DNA of 64,000 nucleotides from Perilla frutescens (GCA_026008535.1 BRKX01000011.1:43384183-43448182), one strand, 5' to 3'; counted from the stretch's first letter, positions 1 to 12,541 are shown. Notes: generated by a model from the letters alone, not told the origin. Translations and numbers: made by a program.

Positions 1-1118
1 TATATATTAAAAATGAAACTAAACTAATAATATTATATGTGTACATAATTTTTGATGCTCCTATAATTTAAAGAATTCTGTGCGGCGCACTTCAAAAACA
101 CCCTCAGCATCACTCTTGCGCGCGGTCGTATGTTAAGTTTCATTTTTTAAGGTTACTCCTTTGTATTGTTGACGAAAATGTTTCTTAATAAAGTAAAGTA
201 TATTGTTGATGAAAATGTTTCTTAATAAAAGTAAAGTATATTTATAGGCTCTACTTTTATTTTCCTGTTAACTTATTTAATATTGTCCCCTTATTTAGCT
301 CAGATTATTGATTTAGAAAAATGTGATTTTTTTTATTTATTTAAATAGTAGTCTACCCTTTATTCTTATTAAAGAAAAACTATAGTGTTACGCGTAGTAA
401 TTTAACTATGTTAGTGGTATTGCAATATGAGATAATACAGTACAGTACATCACGTGGATCATAGAAATAAACTCCTAATTAAGAATAATTCGAAGTTGTG
501 TAATTGAGAATTTTACTTCTTTTGCATGATGCACGTTCAAACTAAAATTTTGGCATGCTATGTGTAATGCTCTAGGTCCACGGGGTTGGGGTCCAATATT
601 GCAATAACGGTGCAATACACTTCGCTATTCGCTAGTAATTACTTGACATATGTCCTCATATTGTAAAAATGGTTAACTTAAGTTGTTAGAGAGTTCATTG
701 AGTCCACATGTATATTCATTATACTTTTGTTCTCCCACCAATGTGGAACATTATATTTTCCCTCGTTGGAGACTTGACGGGTTTGATTTGAGCACATCTG
801 AACTGGTTCCAGGGTCCTATCGAGCGCTCCCAGAGTCTGCTCTGGTACTATTTGTAACGTCTCATGCCTATGGGGTATTTTAATTTACACGTGATTAATA
901 ATTATTAATTTTTTAGTTAATTATTAGTTTAATTTGAATATTATTTGTGAATATGTGTGTAAATTCCAATACCCCAATTTAATTGATTTGGTCAACTGTG
1001 AAATTGTTTAAGGGAGCAATTTGCTATGAAAATACTAATTGAATTGTGTAGAATGCCAAAAGAAGCATAAATTCGATTGACTGTTAATTATTTTTGAATT
1101 GTAAGTATTAACACGGAT

Positions 1119-1120
<2 letters not shown>
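1..1120. other. Intergenic AT-rich sequence, no gene seen
   Basis: No open frame here looks like a known protein. The longest, at 683-883, has low complexity and no recognisable domain. The stretch has no terminal repeats that I could pair. Confidence 0.6.

Positions 1121-1179
<59 letters not shown>
1121..1179. repeat. (CT)n microsatellite, 59 bp
   Basis: Uninterrupted CT dinucleotide run followed by a T-rich tract. It lies just outside the left arm of the long-inverted-repeat element that starts near 1195. Confidence 0.95.
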
Positions 1180-1186
<7 letters not shown>

Positions 1187-1812
1187 TTTTATTTAGAGGT
1201 CAGACCTATTATATTCTCTTAATAATTAATGGTGTTAAGGGTCACGTAGCTTATATAACTATTTTTCAAAGTTCACATTATCCCATTTTTGACTATTTAG
1301 TCTACTTAGCTCCCTCGACTCTCTAAAATGACTCACATTGTTCTTTTGGTGAATGGAAAAGTTAACATCATTAACAAATGCGCACCAACACACATTTTTC
1401 TCACATATTAAATATTTTCACATACTTTTATACAAAATTTTTCAAAAATTATAATAAATTAATAAAATATGGTTAATAATTAAAATAATAAGTACCAACT
1501 AATTTAATAATAATAATGTTCGTTATTTATTTTCACATAAATTGCAAGTGTACAGCGAGGCTTATAGGGTAGCGGTGAACAAGGTCGTATCCACAGGGAT
1601 TTAATGATTAATCTGCTAGTTATCTAATTTAGACCCTCGGAGTTATCTAGACTATAAAACATGGTTGAATTTAACTAATTAAAACTAAAAATAATAGATA
1701 AAATAAATCACCACAACAGAGATCAACACAGATAAATCAAACACTAGAGGAAAAGACATATTCTAGGATTGGATACTCATTATTTAATTCATTCTCTTAA
1801 TTAATTCACTTA

Positions 1813-2251
1813 GGGCTCGTTTGCTAGGTTGTATGGTATAAGGTTGGATATGTTTTACATGAGATGTGTTTCACTGTATAAGATATCAATATCGTGTTTG
1901 TTTTGGTGTATTAAAATATATGTATTAATAATATATTGTTTGCTTAGATGTATTAGATTCTCTATAAAATTTCAATTCCTAAAATATCCTTTAATTATTT
2001 ACCATATATTGTGTGAATATTCTATAATTACATTTTTAATTAATATCTGCAAGGTTATTTTAGTCTATAATTTTTAATAATTATGTATGGTATTAAATAT
2101 CCCACCAACAGGGTGTGATATGTTATACCATATAAATGGTTAACACATACCGGACCCTTGCATAGTCATGGGCTTCAATATTGCTAGCAAACAAAGTATT
2201 AGGGTGTCATAGGTATCTATCCCACCCTTATACTACCTAGCAAATAAAGTA
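1813..2251. mobile_element. PIF/Harbinger-like (Tourist) MITE
   Basis: The left end GGGCTCGTTTGCTAGGT is preceded by TTA. The right end, read in reverse complement, has TTTGCTAGGTAGTATAAGG and is followed by TTA. The inverted repeats extend about 35 bp with a small gap. A TTA target site plus a GGGC-type terminus is typical of Tourist elements. A second copy of the right-end sequence (AAAGTATTAGGGTGTCATAG) lies about 53 bp inside, so the right end looks duplicated. Confidence 0.5.
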
Positions 2252-2982
2252 TTAGGGTGTCATAGGTGTCTATGTTGGGATTTAAATCATGCTAGAATAA
2301 TCACTCATGTATTCTAAACCTTCTCTCGAAGTGCCTAGATTGTAGATCACACAACAAATATTAACGTATTCGTTCAATACCTATTATGCAACTCCTAATG
2401 GTTCCAAAGATTTAGTGTTCTCTAAATTAATCGCAACTCTCTCGAAGATTTATTGTTCTCTAAATTAATCGCAACTCTCTCGAGTGATATTGACTAACCA
2501 GTTAATTATTCCAAATCTTGTGTTAAAACTCATCTCTCGAATTATGGATTAACACATCAAATTGTATCATTTAGTGATCAGGTAAATAATACAGAGAAAA
2601 ACAGGAATAATCAAAACATAATCAAATCATAGACACCAAAATAAAATAAATTAAAAGAACTTCATAAATAAATCATAATCCAACCCTAGAATACTAGGGT
2701 TTTAGCTATCCATGGCAAAATAAACAACTAAAACAATCCACAAAGTAAACATTGTATTCTAAGAATAAAGTAAATAAAACCCGGAGATTCTATATTGGCT
2801 TTGGTCTTGAACACTCTTGAATCCTTTGGTTTTGTTCTTCACGTCTTCTTTTCTCTGCAGCAAACCTCTGGTGGTAACTTTTGGGTAGGTGGAATTGTAT
2901 GTAATTTTCGTCCATCAAAACCCTTAAATACCAAGTAAAGAAAAGCCTAAAAATAGGTCAAAAATCGGACAGGCCCGCTGCA

Positions 2983-3200
2983 TTCGCGACCACATTCGCA
3001 ACCATGATGCCCGCGACTAGGGTCGTGAGTCCATGTGGCAATACGTGGCATGACGTGGCAGAAAATTCGCGACCAACCTCGAAATTCGCGACCAGGTCGC
3101 GAATAAAACAAAGGAGAACCCTGCCTCTGTCGCGACCGTGCAGAAAAATGGGAAAGGTGATTCGCGACCATACAGTCGCGACCCCCAGGGTCGTGAGTCC
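2983..3200. repeat. Cluster of TCGCGA motifs inside the LTR
   Basis: The palindrome TCGCGA occurs seven times in about 200 bp (near 2984, 3066, 3086, 3097, 3130, 3161 and 3176), with related TCGTGAG and CCGCGAC copies between. The patch is GC-rich in an AT-rich region. The open frames over this patch (2947-3510, both strands) follow its base composition and show no domain. Confidence 0.7.
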
Positions 3201-3505
3201 GGTCTCGGGTATTTTCAGCATCCAGCAGCCTCTCACTGTTTTCCTTCGTTCTCACTCGTTTCTCGTCCGATTGACCCGATTCTTTTTGCAACACGTTCCT
3301 AACTTGATTTTCTATCTTTCTAGGGTCTTTCCAAGCTCATTTGAAGTCCACACAAAAAATAGCATTAATTCCCTTCACAATGAACAAACACGTGACATTG
3401 CGCAAAACATAGAAAACTATGCAAAACTCAACACTTCATGCATGCAATGCCAATCAAACACCACTCAAATGTACCTCAAAATACATGTAAAATATGATGT
3501 TATCA

Positions 3506-3890
3506 AATAATAATATGAAAAATTCAATATTTATAATCTATATATATATATATATTGAGATAATTTATAAAAAAAATTAATATAAAACTAATATCCGCGT
3601 ATTTCAAATTTACAATTAAGTATTCGACTCAATTTTTCAATGACAAAATGAATCCACAAATCGATTAATATCACTATATAATGACTTCTGAAGATAAAAA
3701 TCTAATCAAATATGAAATTCATAAATCTTGCTGTTTTTCAAAATAGTAAATCACTACAAATGAAGGTTCGATCTCTATTTGTAAAATTCATCATCGAATT
3801 ATCGGGTTTCAAAATTCAAAATATAAGTTTATAAATTATCTCTCTATATATATATATTATAAATATTTAATTTTTCATATTATATTATTA
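3506..3890. mobile_element. MITE-like inverted-repeat element
   Basis: The left arm (AATAATATGAAAAATTCAAT and following, through a TA run to GAGATAATTTATAAA) matches the reverse complement of the right arm over about 60 bp. It is about 385 bp long and non-coding. It abuts the outer end of the LTR exactly, and the superfamily is not clear. Confidence 0.5.
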
Positions 3891-4240
3891 CTATTCTAAA
3901 TTTATTATTTTATTAATAAATTTGTGGGTATTTATGATTTTATTAATTATTAATCATAATTTATTAATTTGTTGCAAAGTTGGTTAATTGTAAAAGTGTG
4001 TGTAAAATTATGTGTAAAAATTATGTGAAAAGATAATAATATTTGAAAAAAATGTGTGTTGGTGTGTTTTATTATTGGTATTAATTTTTTCCATCCACAA
4101 TAGAGCAATATGAACCATATTAAAAAGTCAATGGAACTAAATAGTCTAAATAGTTAAAAAAAGGAACAATGTGAACTTTGAAAAATAATCGAGGGGACAT
4201 TGCGACCTTTAACCCTAATTAATAAAATAGGCCACAGTTC

Positions 4241-5623
4241 ACCCGTTTCAGTTTAATTTAAGCATTTGAGTACAAAAAATAAAATAAAATTATTAGACGA
4301 AGACATGTGAGAAACAAGTTTCTATTTTATATACATATTTTTAGCGCACCCTCCCAAATAGCAGCTTTGAAAAATAAAAATTGTTAAATCAGATAATACA
4401 TATGCATGAGTTTATTCCTCCCAAACCAATAATTAATAGCCACGTGCAATCACATGGAATTCCAGTCAATAATTAACAACCTAATTTTTATTTTATTTTT
4501 TAAGAAGTAATTAACAACCTAATTAGTACACAAAGGTATATATTATGCAATGACAACGTAACTATTTTGAAAAGGTGTGTGCCAACATGCCAAACCCTAA
4601 TTAATTTTTATTTAATGTAATTATTAATTGCCAATCCTACTCAATGTCAATATGTCACAGTCAATTTTAATTAGTCGTTCAGTTTCAGAATAATTCCCAA
4701 ATGCACCACAAAATTCGACGGCTTTAGTTATGCAGCTCTAAATTTCAGCCGGATCGATTAAATTTGAAGTGACTTTAGGTATAATTTAAGAAAATTTCAG
4801 TATCTCAAATCTACCGTGGTTTGCTTGAGATTGGTATATATAATCAATTAAAATATGTATCAGTTTCTTTTATTCCGACAAGTCATGTAAATTTGAGTTG
4901 TCAAAAATTTACTTTCATACTAAATTTATTAAATTATGCAAACGTTAGATATCAGAATGTAATTTATGAAAAATTGGGACAAAAGTGTATGTAAGCAATC
5001 TCAAATGTTAAAGTACTAAAGTTTAATTAACTATTTTATAAAACTAGGATATTCTCTCGACATATAGTACTAATTCCAAGAAGTCGAAGAGAAAAAGAAA
5101 AAAAAAGTTGAGGTGATACCAAAGCGAAAAGCATACATAAATTCGGTCATAAAAATGGCAATTAATTACCCTTCATTTTAAACTTAATAATTGAAGTATA
5201 AGAGTCTCTCGCTCTAAACGAAAACTTCCACCAAAGATCAAATTTCATCGTCTATTTCAACCATATATAAAATTGACGTGTGTGTTATTTATCTCAAAAC
5301 ACATGTGATGTGAATGATATCCAACAATTAAAATAAGAAATACAATATCAATATTGAAAATAGAGAATCTACATCCATTGATTTGTAGTTTTGTACGAAG
5401 TCATTAATTAATGTAAATCCAGTATTATCAAAAGCACTACAAACTTTTTAACAGATTCTGGATTCTCATGTCTCTCTCATGACTGGTGTTGTTACATATT
5501 TTGCAATTGATATTTCGCAAAGGCAAATCGTAACGTTTATTGTCGGGTAGCCCAAAAAAAGCAGAAAAATGGTCCAAACAAATTAAGACCGAGAACATAG
5601 CTGGAAATGAACCAAATTAATGT

Positions 5624-5668
<45 letters not shown>

Positions 5669-6836
5669 CTTTTCTTACAGTAGTTGAGAAACGTTGGCTG
5701 TCGCATAAATGTCGGATGGACAATCCATTTTGCATGTCTAGTGGCACAATGTGATTTTCTTGCTTTTCTTCATATCCCATCTTTACCCTTTCTTTCTAAA
5801 CGAGTTCAACTGAGGACCTCCAAAATGAAAAAATCTTATATTTTGATTATTTTTTACATAAAAATTCATTTAATATTTATCTATTGCAATGTAATTATGT
5901 AATAACAAATTATTAGAAAGAATAAAAAAACATTATATATATATATATATTTTTTTTAATTCTAGATCGATAGTTTTCATTTTTTAAATCTGAACAAATA
6001 CAAAGATAATCTTTACAACCCTGAAATAATAAAACTTCTAGCTAGTTACATGTATTACATGTTATATTCAATATAAACTTTATATATAATATATATTTTT
6101 TCGCAGTAAATTAAGATTTCATAGACTAGTGGCAGATTGGTACAAGAAAAATAGGTTTTTATCCAAGAGTCCACCTTTTTTTCTGGATTTTCTTTGGTCA
6201 AACTAATAAAGTTTTCTAAATTAGATCTATATATATATTCTGCTCTGCACAATGTTTCAGGAATGGCAATTATTTTTTCAAATTTTTTATCATTATTTTT
6301 TTGGAATATTTTTCATCAATAAATTAATGGAATCATGCACAATATATAGAAATAAAAATAAAAATTATGGTAATAATTAAGAAAAAGCAGGCAGTAATGG
6401 GGGGTCCGACAAAAAAATCGGAAATTCATAATTGAGTGAGTGAGCAAATGTGGTAGTGAACTGGACATTCCTCAACTTTGTAACATGCATATTCATACAT
6501 TCTTGGAATTAAATTGAATTATTTGTCACTTTAATTGGACATAGTTGAAGAATTTTGTACAATTATACCCATAACCAAAAAGGGTGTCTCTCTTTAATTT
6601 GGGAGGAGAGGACCACTTTGAAATAAAGACAATTCCTGGTGCTGCCTTTTTGGGCCCATGCAGCCTGCCTGGCATGACACCTCACTTTAAATTGTATCTA
6701 TACGCCCCCCTTTGTATGTATGTATATACGCCCCCTTTCCTATAACTCCACTGTTTGGTCATGTGATTCAAGTTCATGGCGGATTCAGAGCAAAATGTTG
6801 AGAGAGTCGATGACTTCCCGATGCTTCCATCACTTC

Positions 6837-6839
<3 letters not shown>
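4241..6839. other. Gene-free AT-rich stretch
   Basis: I see no supported gene. Open frames are short, AT-driven and without domains. A (TA)n run lies at 5627-5664. Confidence 0.6.
5627..5664. repeat. (TA)n microsatellite
   Basis: Perfect TA dinucleotide run of about 38 bp. Confidence 0.95.

Positions 6840-6880
<41 letters not shown>
6840..6880. repeat. (TA)n(TG)n compound microsatellite
   Basis: About 30 bp of TA followed by about 11 bp of TG. It ends right beside the left target duplication of the hAT-like element at 6889. Confidence 0.95.
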
Positions 6881-6881
<1 letters not shown>

Positions 6882-6888
6882 AATTATT

Positions 6889-7629
6889 CAGGGCCGGCTC
6901 TAATAATTTGGAGGCCCAGAGCGAAATAAAAATAAAAGGTCCTTAAATTTTGTTTTCACGAGCATTTTAAAGTTTTTTTTCATTTTATTCCATTCACCTT
7001 AAATCTTGAAAAAGTACAATCAATATTTACAAAATCTCATTCGTAAATTCTGTAAGTAAAAAAAAATACTTTCATTAATTAAATAATCGTGAAAAAAGAT
7101 ACTGATAATATTAAGAAAAATAACTCAAAATGAAATCAATTCAATTTTTTTATTGTAATATTTTATGTTAAAATCCCTAAAGTTAATATTTTGGTGAACT
7201 CAAAATTGAGGAATAAAACTCCTAAATATAACAATTGATTTTTTTTCTTCCTTTAAACAGTTTTAATAAAATTTTAAATTAAGTCTTTAAAGGTGCATTT
7301 CTTGTATAGGATCTTTGTATAGAGTACATATAGTTGTTTAATAATTCAATTATAAAATTGTGATTAAATCAACACAAAATCTCAATAAATATTTTATTAC
7401 ACTAAATTTACATAGAAAAAAAATAAGTAATGGATCTAATCACTGAAGCCCTATGAGATTTCAAAATTGGCAGAGTAGAATTTAAAAAAGATAACCATTT
7501 TAACTTTATAATTTTTTTTAAATTACCTAATTATATATATATATATATATATATATTTTTAAATGTGGGCCCCCCAAAAAATGGGGGGCCCTGAGCGGCC
7601 CACCTCGCTCACCCTCAGGGCCGGGCCTG
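6889..7629. mobile_element. Non-autonomous hAT element
   Basis: The left terminus is CAGGGCCGGCTCT and the right terminus, in reverse complement, is CAGGCCCGGCCCTG. The flanks carry an 8-bp duplication with one mismatch (TAATTATT at 6881-6888, TGATTATT at 7630-7637). The 8-bp duplication and CAGGG-type terminus are hAT hallmarks. It is about 741 bp long, non-coding and AT-rich inside, with a G/C-rich inner inverted repeat near the right end (7566-7592). Confidence 0.8.
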
Positions 7630-7637
7630 TGATTATT

Positions 7638-8689
7638 ATATGTAGGGAAAAATAAGTTGATTTTTTATCGATTTAAAACATATTAATAAACTTCAAACGT
7701 ACGATGAACGTCCACGAGGTCACCTGCTCCGCCAAACTAAACTAGGCAATCCTAACGGATTAGGTGTTACATTGTATAACTAAGATATTAAGTGGCATTT
7801 ACTGCTTTAATGGCCACCTTGTGATTGGGATTATGTGGCATGTCTCTATCAGTGTTTTCTGCTTTTTTAAGTTTCAACTAAGTCTTTCAATATCTCTGTC
7901 TTTTCTCTGCCAAAAATTAATTTATATTAATAAAACGAATTATCAATAATTAATTCAACTTTTAGAAAAAGTAATTACATTAGAAAAAGCCCATATCGAA
8001 TTAAACTAACATATATTGGTACGTCTGATTGTCCTCGAGGACGAATTTTTTTATATTTTCTTAAATTGAAATTTCAGAAATTTTTCATGAATTCAAATTT
8101 CAACAAGAAGTGGGGAATTGGACAACAAATTACGTTAAAGGTTTGATCTTTGGTTGTTAAAATCAAATCATCATTGCATACTTATCTATACGATATGGTC
8201 ACAAATCATAATACAAGCAGCAATTTCCATTTTTCCTCGTCAATCTACTTGTTTTTCACAAAAACTTGTATCATATACTAACTGGCGTGTTACTAACTTG
8301 AGAATTTACAAGGAATTCAGTCGGAACAAAAAACATTATAAATGTATGTTTGATGTCAACGGTCTAAATTAAAATATTTAATTGGTACAAAAATTCCATT
8401 AGACAAGACATTAAATAATTAAATAATTATTCTTATCAGTCGTTTCTATTTGGCATTTCACCAAATTGGAAGAAAATTAATAAATTAATTCAGTTCCGTC
8501 CCCCCCCCCCCTCTCGGGTCTATTAATTAACAAACCGATATTGCAACGACTTTAAGCAATGACAAAATAAATGTTGAACACGATATATTAGGTTTATTTT
8601 TTTCAGCTAACTATATGATATTATGATGTGGATGAGATGTAGAATGAAGGTTCGTTTTGATTATTTCTACCATCAACATCGCTACGAAG

Positions 8690-8692
<3 letters not shown>
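7638..8692. other. Gene-free AT-rich stretch
   Basis: No coding region is supported. A short poly-C run lies near 8501-8512. Open frames here have no recognisable domain. Confidence 0.6.

Positions 8693-8765
<73 letters not shown>
8693..8765. repeat. (TA)n microsatellite, about 73 bp
   Basis: Perfect TA run. It borders, and may have hosted, the inverted-repeat element that begins at 8763. Confidence 0.95.
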
Positions 8766-8768
<3 letters not shown>

Positions 8769-9986
8769 GAGGAGTTAGGTGAAAATCAATTCTAATGTGA
8801 AAACTAAGACCGCATCTTACACCACACAATCCTAAAAAATCAAAAGCACGGATTTAATTAAAAAGATGGTGGTAATTCTGTAATATTTGAAAAGTTTTTC
8901 GCGCATGGGTATTAACGTACTTTGATAATTCTTATAAAAATCGGGGAAGATTTGATAACAAATCGTCATGCTAATGAAGTATTATCATCACGCTAATGAA
9001 GAATTATCGTTATGCTAATTAAACTTTTCAAATATTATTAGCGAAAAATATATTCTAAATATTAATTATAAACCTAATTTAATTTAATAAACCCTAATTA
9101 ATTGGAAGAAACCATAATTGGATGAAATAAACATAATTAGATGAAATAAACATTGATTGAATGTGATAACTCTAAATGAGTCGGAACAAATCATAACAAT
9201 AATATATATGTATTACGTTAGCATTATGATTTTGCTTCGTCGGCACTGAGAATACATTATGTTAGTATATGACAATACTCTGTCAACATACGTTATAAAC
9301 CATAATTAGATGGAATAAACTCTAATAATCAATTAGGAACTAATTAAAAAAGAAAAATTAAATTAAAAAAAATCATCATTATATGGAATAAACCATAATT
9401 GAGATGAAATAAATTATAAATGAGATCAAATAAACCATAATTGAGATTGAATAAACCATAATAAATATGTACTACACTAGCATTATGATAATTCTTCGTT
9501 AGCACAGTGAATACATTATGTTAGCATATGATAAATGCTTCGTTAGCAAACGTTATCATATGTTGTCATAATGCTGACGAAACATTTTTATAAGCTAACG
9601 GAATCATTTACAACCTCGGTAGGCGTAAAAATTTATCGTTTGTATTTTTTATCAATATTTTTCATCTAAACATAGCCTTTCGACATCTTAAATGAAATAA
9701 CACGAAGAGGGCTTTAATTTGATATATTTTTGTGTGCATTGGATTAAAAACGAGCAAGTTATGGCCATTTAAAATTTTTAAGATTTTTTAAAAATTGATG
9801 ACATCATCAATTTTAATAGGTTTGGACGAAAATAGCCCTTCTTTTTTTATTTTTTGCCCTATTATTTACGAAATTGTCACCATCTTTTTCATTAAATCTC
9901 AACCATTAGATCAATATATTGGATGGTTGAGATGTGGTCCTAGTTCCTACATTATGAAAAAAGGTCCTATTTGATCCATTCCCTAT
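8763..9986. mobile_element. Non-coding terminal-inverted-repeat element
   Basis: The left end (ATAGGGGAGGAGTTAGGTGA, then AATGTGAAAACTAAGACCGC) matches the reverse complement of the right end (ATAGGGAATGGATCAAATAG, then AATGTAGGAACTAGGACCAC). Similarity extends about 90 bp with indels. The interior holds many degenerate copies of a motif like ATAATTGGATGAAATAAAC and of GCTAATGAAG. No transposase is present. The ends sit in TA and TG/CG dinucleotide runs, so the target duplication cannot be read. Confidence 0.55.
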
Positions 9987-10010
9987 GTGTGTGCGCGCGC
10001 GTGCGCGTGG
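9985..10010. repeat. Alternating purine-pyrimidine GTGTGCGCGC tract
   Basis: About 25 bp of TG and CG dinucleotides, the type of tract that can adopt left-handed (Z) DNA. It lies between the inverted-repeat element and a 74-bp tandem duplication. Confidence 0.85.
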
Positions 10011-10014
10011 GTGT

Positions 10015-10161
10015 AATGGATCAAATGGGCACCCAATTTCCATGTCCTATATTTAATTAGATCTAATGCCCACAATTTAATCAATTTTAATGGATCAAAT
10101 GGCACCCAATTTCCATGTCCTATATTTAATTAGATCTAATGCCTACAATTTAATCAATTTT
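10015..10161. repeat. Tandem duplication, unit about 74 bp
   Basis: Two adjacent copies beginning AATGGATCAAATGG and ending ACAATTTAATCAATTTT (10015-10088 and 10089-10161). They differ by a one-base indel (GGGC against GGC) and one substitution (CCC against CCT). Confidence 0.9.
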
Positions 10162-10312
10162 TTAGTCAAAGTAAGGTGGCAAATTTGTAATATTTAAGAA
10201 CTTAATGAAGGCATGGTTATTTTCGTAAATTAGAAATTCTATTATGTTTTTCGGATTTTGGACCCAATTCCTGGAATTAAATAAACAGCGCTTTAAAACT
10301 ATTGTATTGATA

Positions 10313-10430
10313 AGCTAACATGAGAGATATATATGTTGCTAACATCAAGAGATTATGTTGCTGACATGAGAAAAACTTATATTGCTAACTTGACGAGATC
10401 ATATTGCTAAGTTGACACGTGTTAAACATC
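10313..10430. repeat. Degenerate minisatellite, unit like TATTGCTAACATGAGAGAT
   Basis: Five imperfect copies of (T)TGCTAACatGAgAgat lie in a row. The array fades rightward into ATATGTTAATAAT-rich sequence up to about 10620. Confidence 0.6.
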
Positions 10431-10439
10431 ACTCATACA

Positions 10440-11968
10440 ATATTGGAACACATTTAAAATAATATTGTGTAACATGTGTAACATTATTCATACATTATAT
10501 TGTTAATATGTTAATAATATATATAATGTTAATATGTGAAGAATAATTTACTAATGTGTTAATAAAATATTGCTAATATATGAATAATGATATGCTAATA
10601 TGGCATATAAGTAATGTTGGTTTGATTTGAACCCTATTTTTTTACAATTTTCGTAATGAATCAATGTCTTCAATTAAATAATCATAACTTTCTCAACGCT
10701 TAATTTTTTTTAAAATTCTTTTTTTTTGTTGAAAAATAGACTCGGTTAATTTTCCAACTATACATAGCTCTATTTTTCCACAAAAAATGAATTTAAAAAA
10801 AATATTAAGCATAGCTTATTCATAGAAAAAAAAATAAAAAAATATATCTATAATCTAATGTTCCATTTCAAACAATAAAAGAAAAAAAAGAAGAAGAATT
10901 TAAGCATGAATTAATTTGAAATGTCCCTAAGAAAAGAAAGCTAAGAAAGTAATCACACAACATGGGTTAGTATAGAAAATTGATTGAAAATTACTATTTA
11001 TCATTTAGTGCTAGTTAGTAGGTGGCTATGTTGTTAGAATTATATCAAATTTTAGCCAAGGAAAAAGGATGGTCCAACCTCCTATGTCCTATTTTTATCA
11101 AATAAAAAAAATCACTATAACTACATTAATTCCTTATAAGTCATGCCCCATGACATGCTCATATTGACTTTTAAACAATTTTTCTTGGCCTAGACATTAA
11201 TGTAACAAATGCTTATATAGTAAAAAAATAAAAATAAAAATGATTACATAGTATAACAAAATAAGGTTAAATCGAATTTATTTTATTTTATGAAATGAAA
11301 ATGGAATTAAAATTTCATCAGCGTGAGATTCGGTAGCCAAAATTATACACGACCACCAAAATTTATAACATTTTATTTAATTTATTTTGGGTGTCCAAAT
11401 ATGATATGCACGTGCATTCTAACAAATAAACTAATATAACTGATAGCAGAAAAATTGCACAAAAATTCGGATCTGGATTCCAGACTAAAACGGCACCGCT
11501 TCCGGGTCTTTAGCTTTTGTTTCATAATTAAGCATTTAATATAAATTTTTGCTTGAAAAAAAGACATAATATATAAATTTTCAATTGTGGAATAATATAT
11601 TCTTGAAGTTTTATTAATTTATTGTCCGAAAGATAGATTAAATCCGAAAACTGAATGACTACCAATTTAGATTGTCAATGATTGAAACTATCCATTTAAA
11701 GCATCTTAAATCATATATTTTGATTAGTGTTTGTTTTTAATTAATTTTATATTATTTTTAAATTAATTTTTTTTATTTATGAATTATCTATTAAATTTAA
11801 CAAATAATTAATTAAAAATAATTTAAAAATAAAACAAGAATCAAAATAAATAATTTTTTTGACCAAAGACCAATTGTTTCAATTATTGATTATCTAAATT
11901 GATAATTTTTAAGTTTCGTACTTTGAATTAATCGTCATGTATCTTTGAGGTTCTAAATATATCTTAAT
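10440..11968. other. Gene-free AT-rich stretch
   Basis: No coding region or RNA gene is supported. Open frames are short and low in complexity. Confidence 0.55.
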
Positions 11969-11970
11969 TA

Positions 11971-12227
11971 CTCCCTCCGTCCCATTTTGATAGACTTATT
12001 TTCATTTTTTTGTATGTCCCGTTAGATAGGCATATTTATATATATATATTTAGCTAATTTACTAATATATATACCTCTATTTAATATGTTTACATTAGCC
12101 ATTAATTAAATATTCAAGAATTAAATAGGGGCATATTAGAAAACTTCTTGATTAATTGTCATTCCCAATACTTTTCTTAATCCCCGCAAAAAACTCCAAT
12201 CAGTCTATCAAAATAGGACAGAGGAAG
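11971..12227. mobile_element. Stowaway (Tc1/mariner-type) MITE
   Basis: The ends are CTCCCTCCGTCCCATTTTGA and, in reverse complement, CTTCCTCTGTCCTATTTTGA, flanked on both sides by TA. Length is 257 bp. The CTCCCTCCGT terminus with a TA target is diagnostic of Stowaway elements. Confidence 0.9.
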
Positions 12228-12459
12228 TAGTAGCCATTAGCTAAAAGTTTTTAAAAAAGGAAAAAAAACACACTTGGAAGAAAAATGAAAAAGGTACCAA
12301 ACGGCACCGTATGGTTGAGACATTTTCCCAAAAATTAACTATGTTAATATTGAACTTGTATTTACAAATAATATTGTTCCATTTCAATTTTCTGTATCTT
12401 TTATATGAGTTACTAAAATGACCACGATGCGATGTACAAATAAGATATTTATAATTATT

Positions 12460-12541
12460 GTCCTTTGTGAATGATTTAGTGGTGAAATGGTGTAAACTCG
12501 ACACGAAAGATCTCATGTTTGAATTCCACCAACACCGCTAG
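12460..12541 (+). mobile_element. 3'-truncated tRNA-derived SINE copy
   Basis: This copy matches the first about 80 bp of the adjacent SINE at 12563, including the box-A-like GATTTAGTGG and the box-B-like TTGAATTCC. It is bracketed by a 19-bp near-repeat: TAAGATATTTATAATTATT at 12441-12459 and TAAAGTATTTATAATTATT at 12544-12562, 17 of 19 matching. The second of these also directly precedes the next SINE copy. Confidence 0.65.

Larger units (their letters stand above)
1543..3505 (-). mobile_element. Solo or partial LTR of a Ty3/gypsy-like retrotransposon
   Basis: Read on the minus strand, the segment begins TGATAACATC and ends with a block containing CTGTGGATACGACC and ACTTGCA. That layout is common at the ends of plant gypsy LTRs, and the same end block recurs on the plus strand near 19260-19320. 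No polyprotein remains on either side, so this is a solo LTR or a fragment. I did not find matching 5-bp target duplications. A MITE at 1813-2251 lies inside it. Confidence 0.45.
1195..4240. mobile_element. Long-terminal-inverted-repeat (fold-back/Mutator-like) element, nested
   Basis: The left arm (about 1198-1410) matches the reverse complement of the right arm (about 4050-4235). Shared stretches include a block reading TTTTTCAAAGTTCACATT and another around CACACCAACACACATTTTT. The arms are diverged with indels, so this is an old element. Its interior is now mostly other insertions: an LTR (1543-3505) and a MITE (3506-3890). I could not fix the exact ends or a target-site duplication. No transposase was seen. 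The long arms fit a non-autonomous Mutator-like element, but that class assignment is inference. Confidence 0.55.

Noticed and set aside
3004..3510. 168-codon frame and antisense frames 2947-3294
   Set aside because: They lie over the GC-rich TCGCGA patch of an LTR and show no domain; both strands are open because of composition.
8611..8829. Frame with an Ile-Tyr repeat (also 5583-5780, 6720-6929, 26414-26629)
   Set aside because: They read through TA dinucleotide runs.
10313..10620. Regularly spaced short repeats that could be mistaken for a CRISPR array
   Set aside because: Units are degenerate and contiguous with no unique spacers, and the DNA is plant nuclear.
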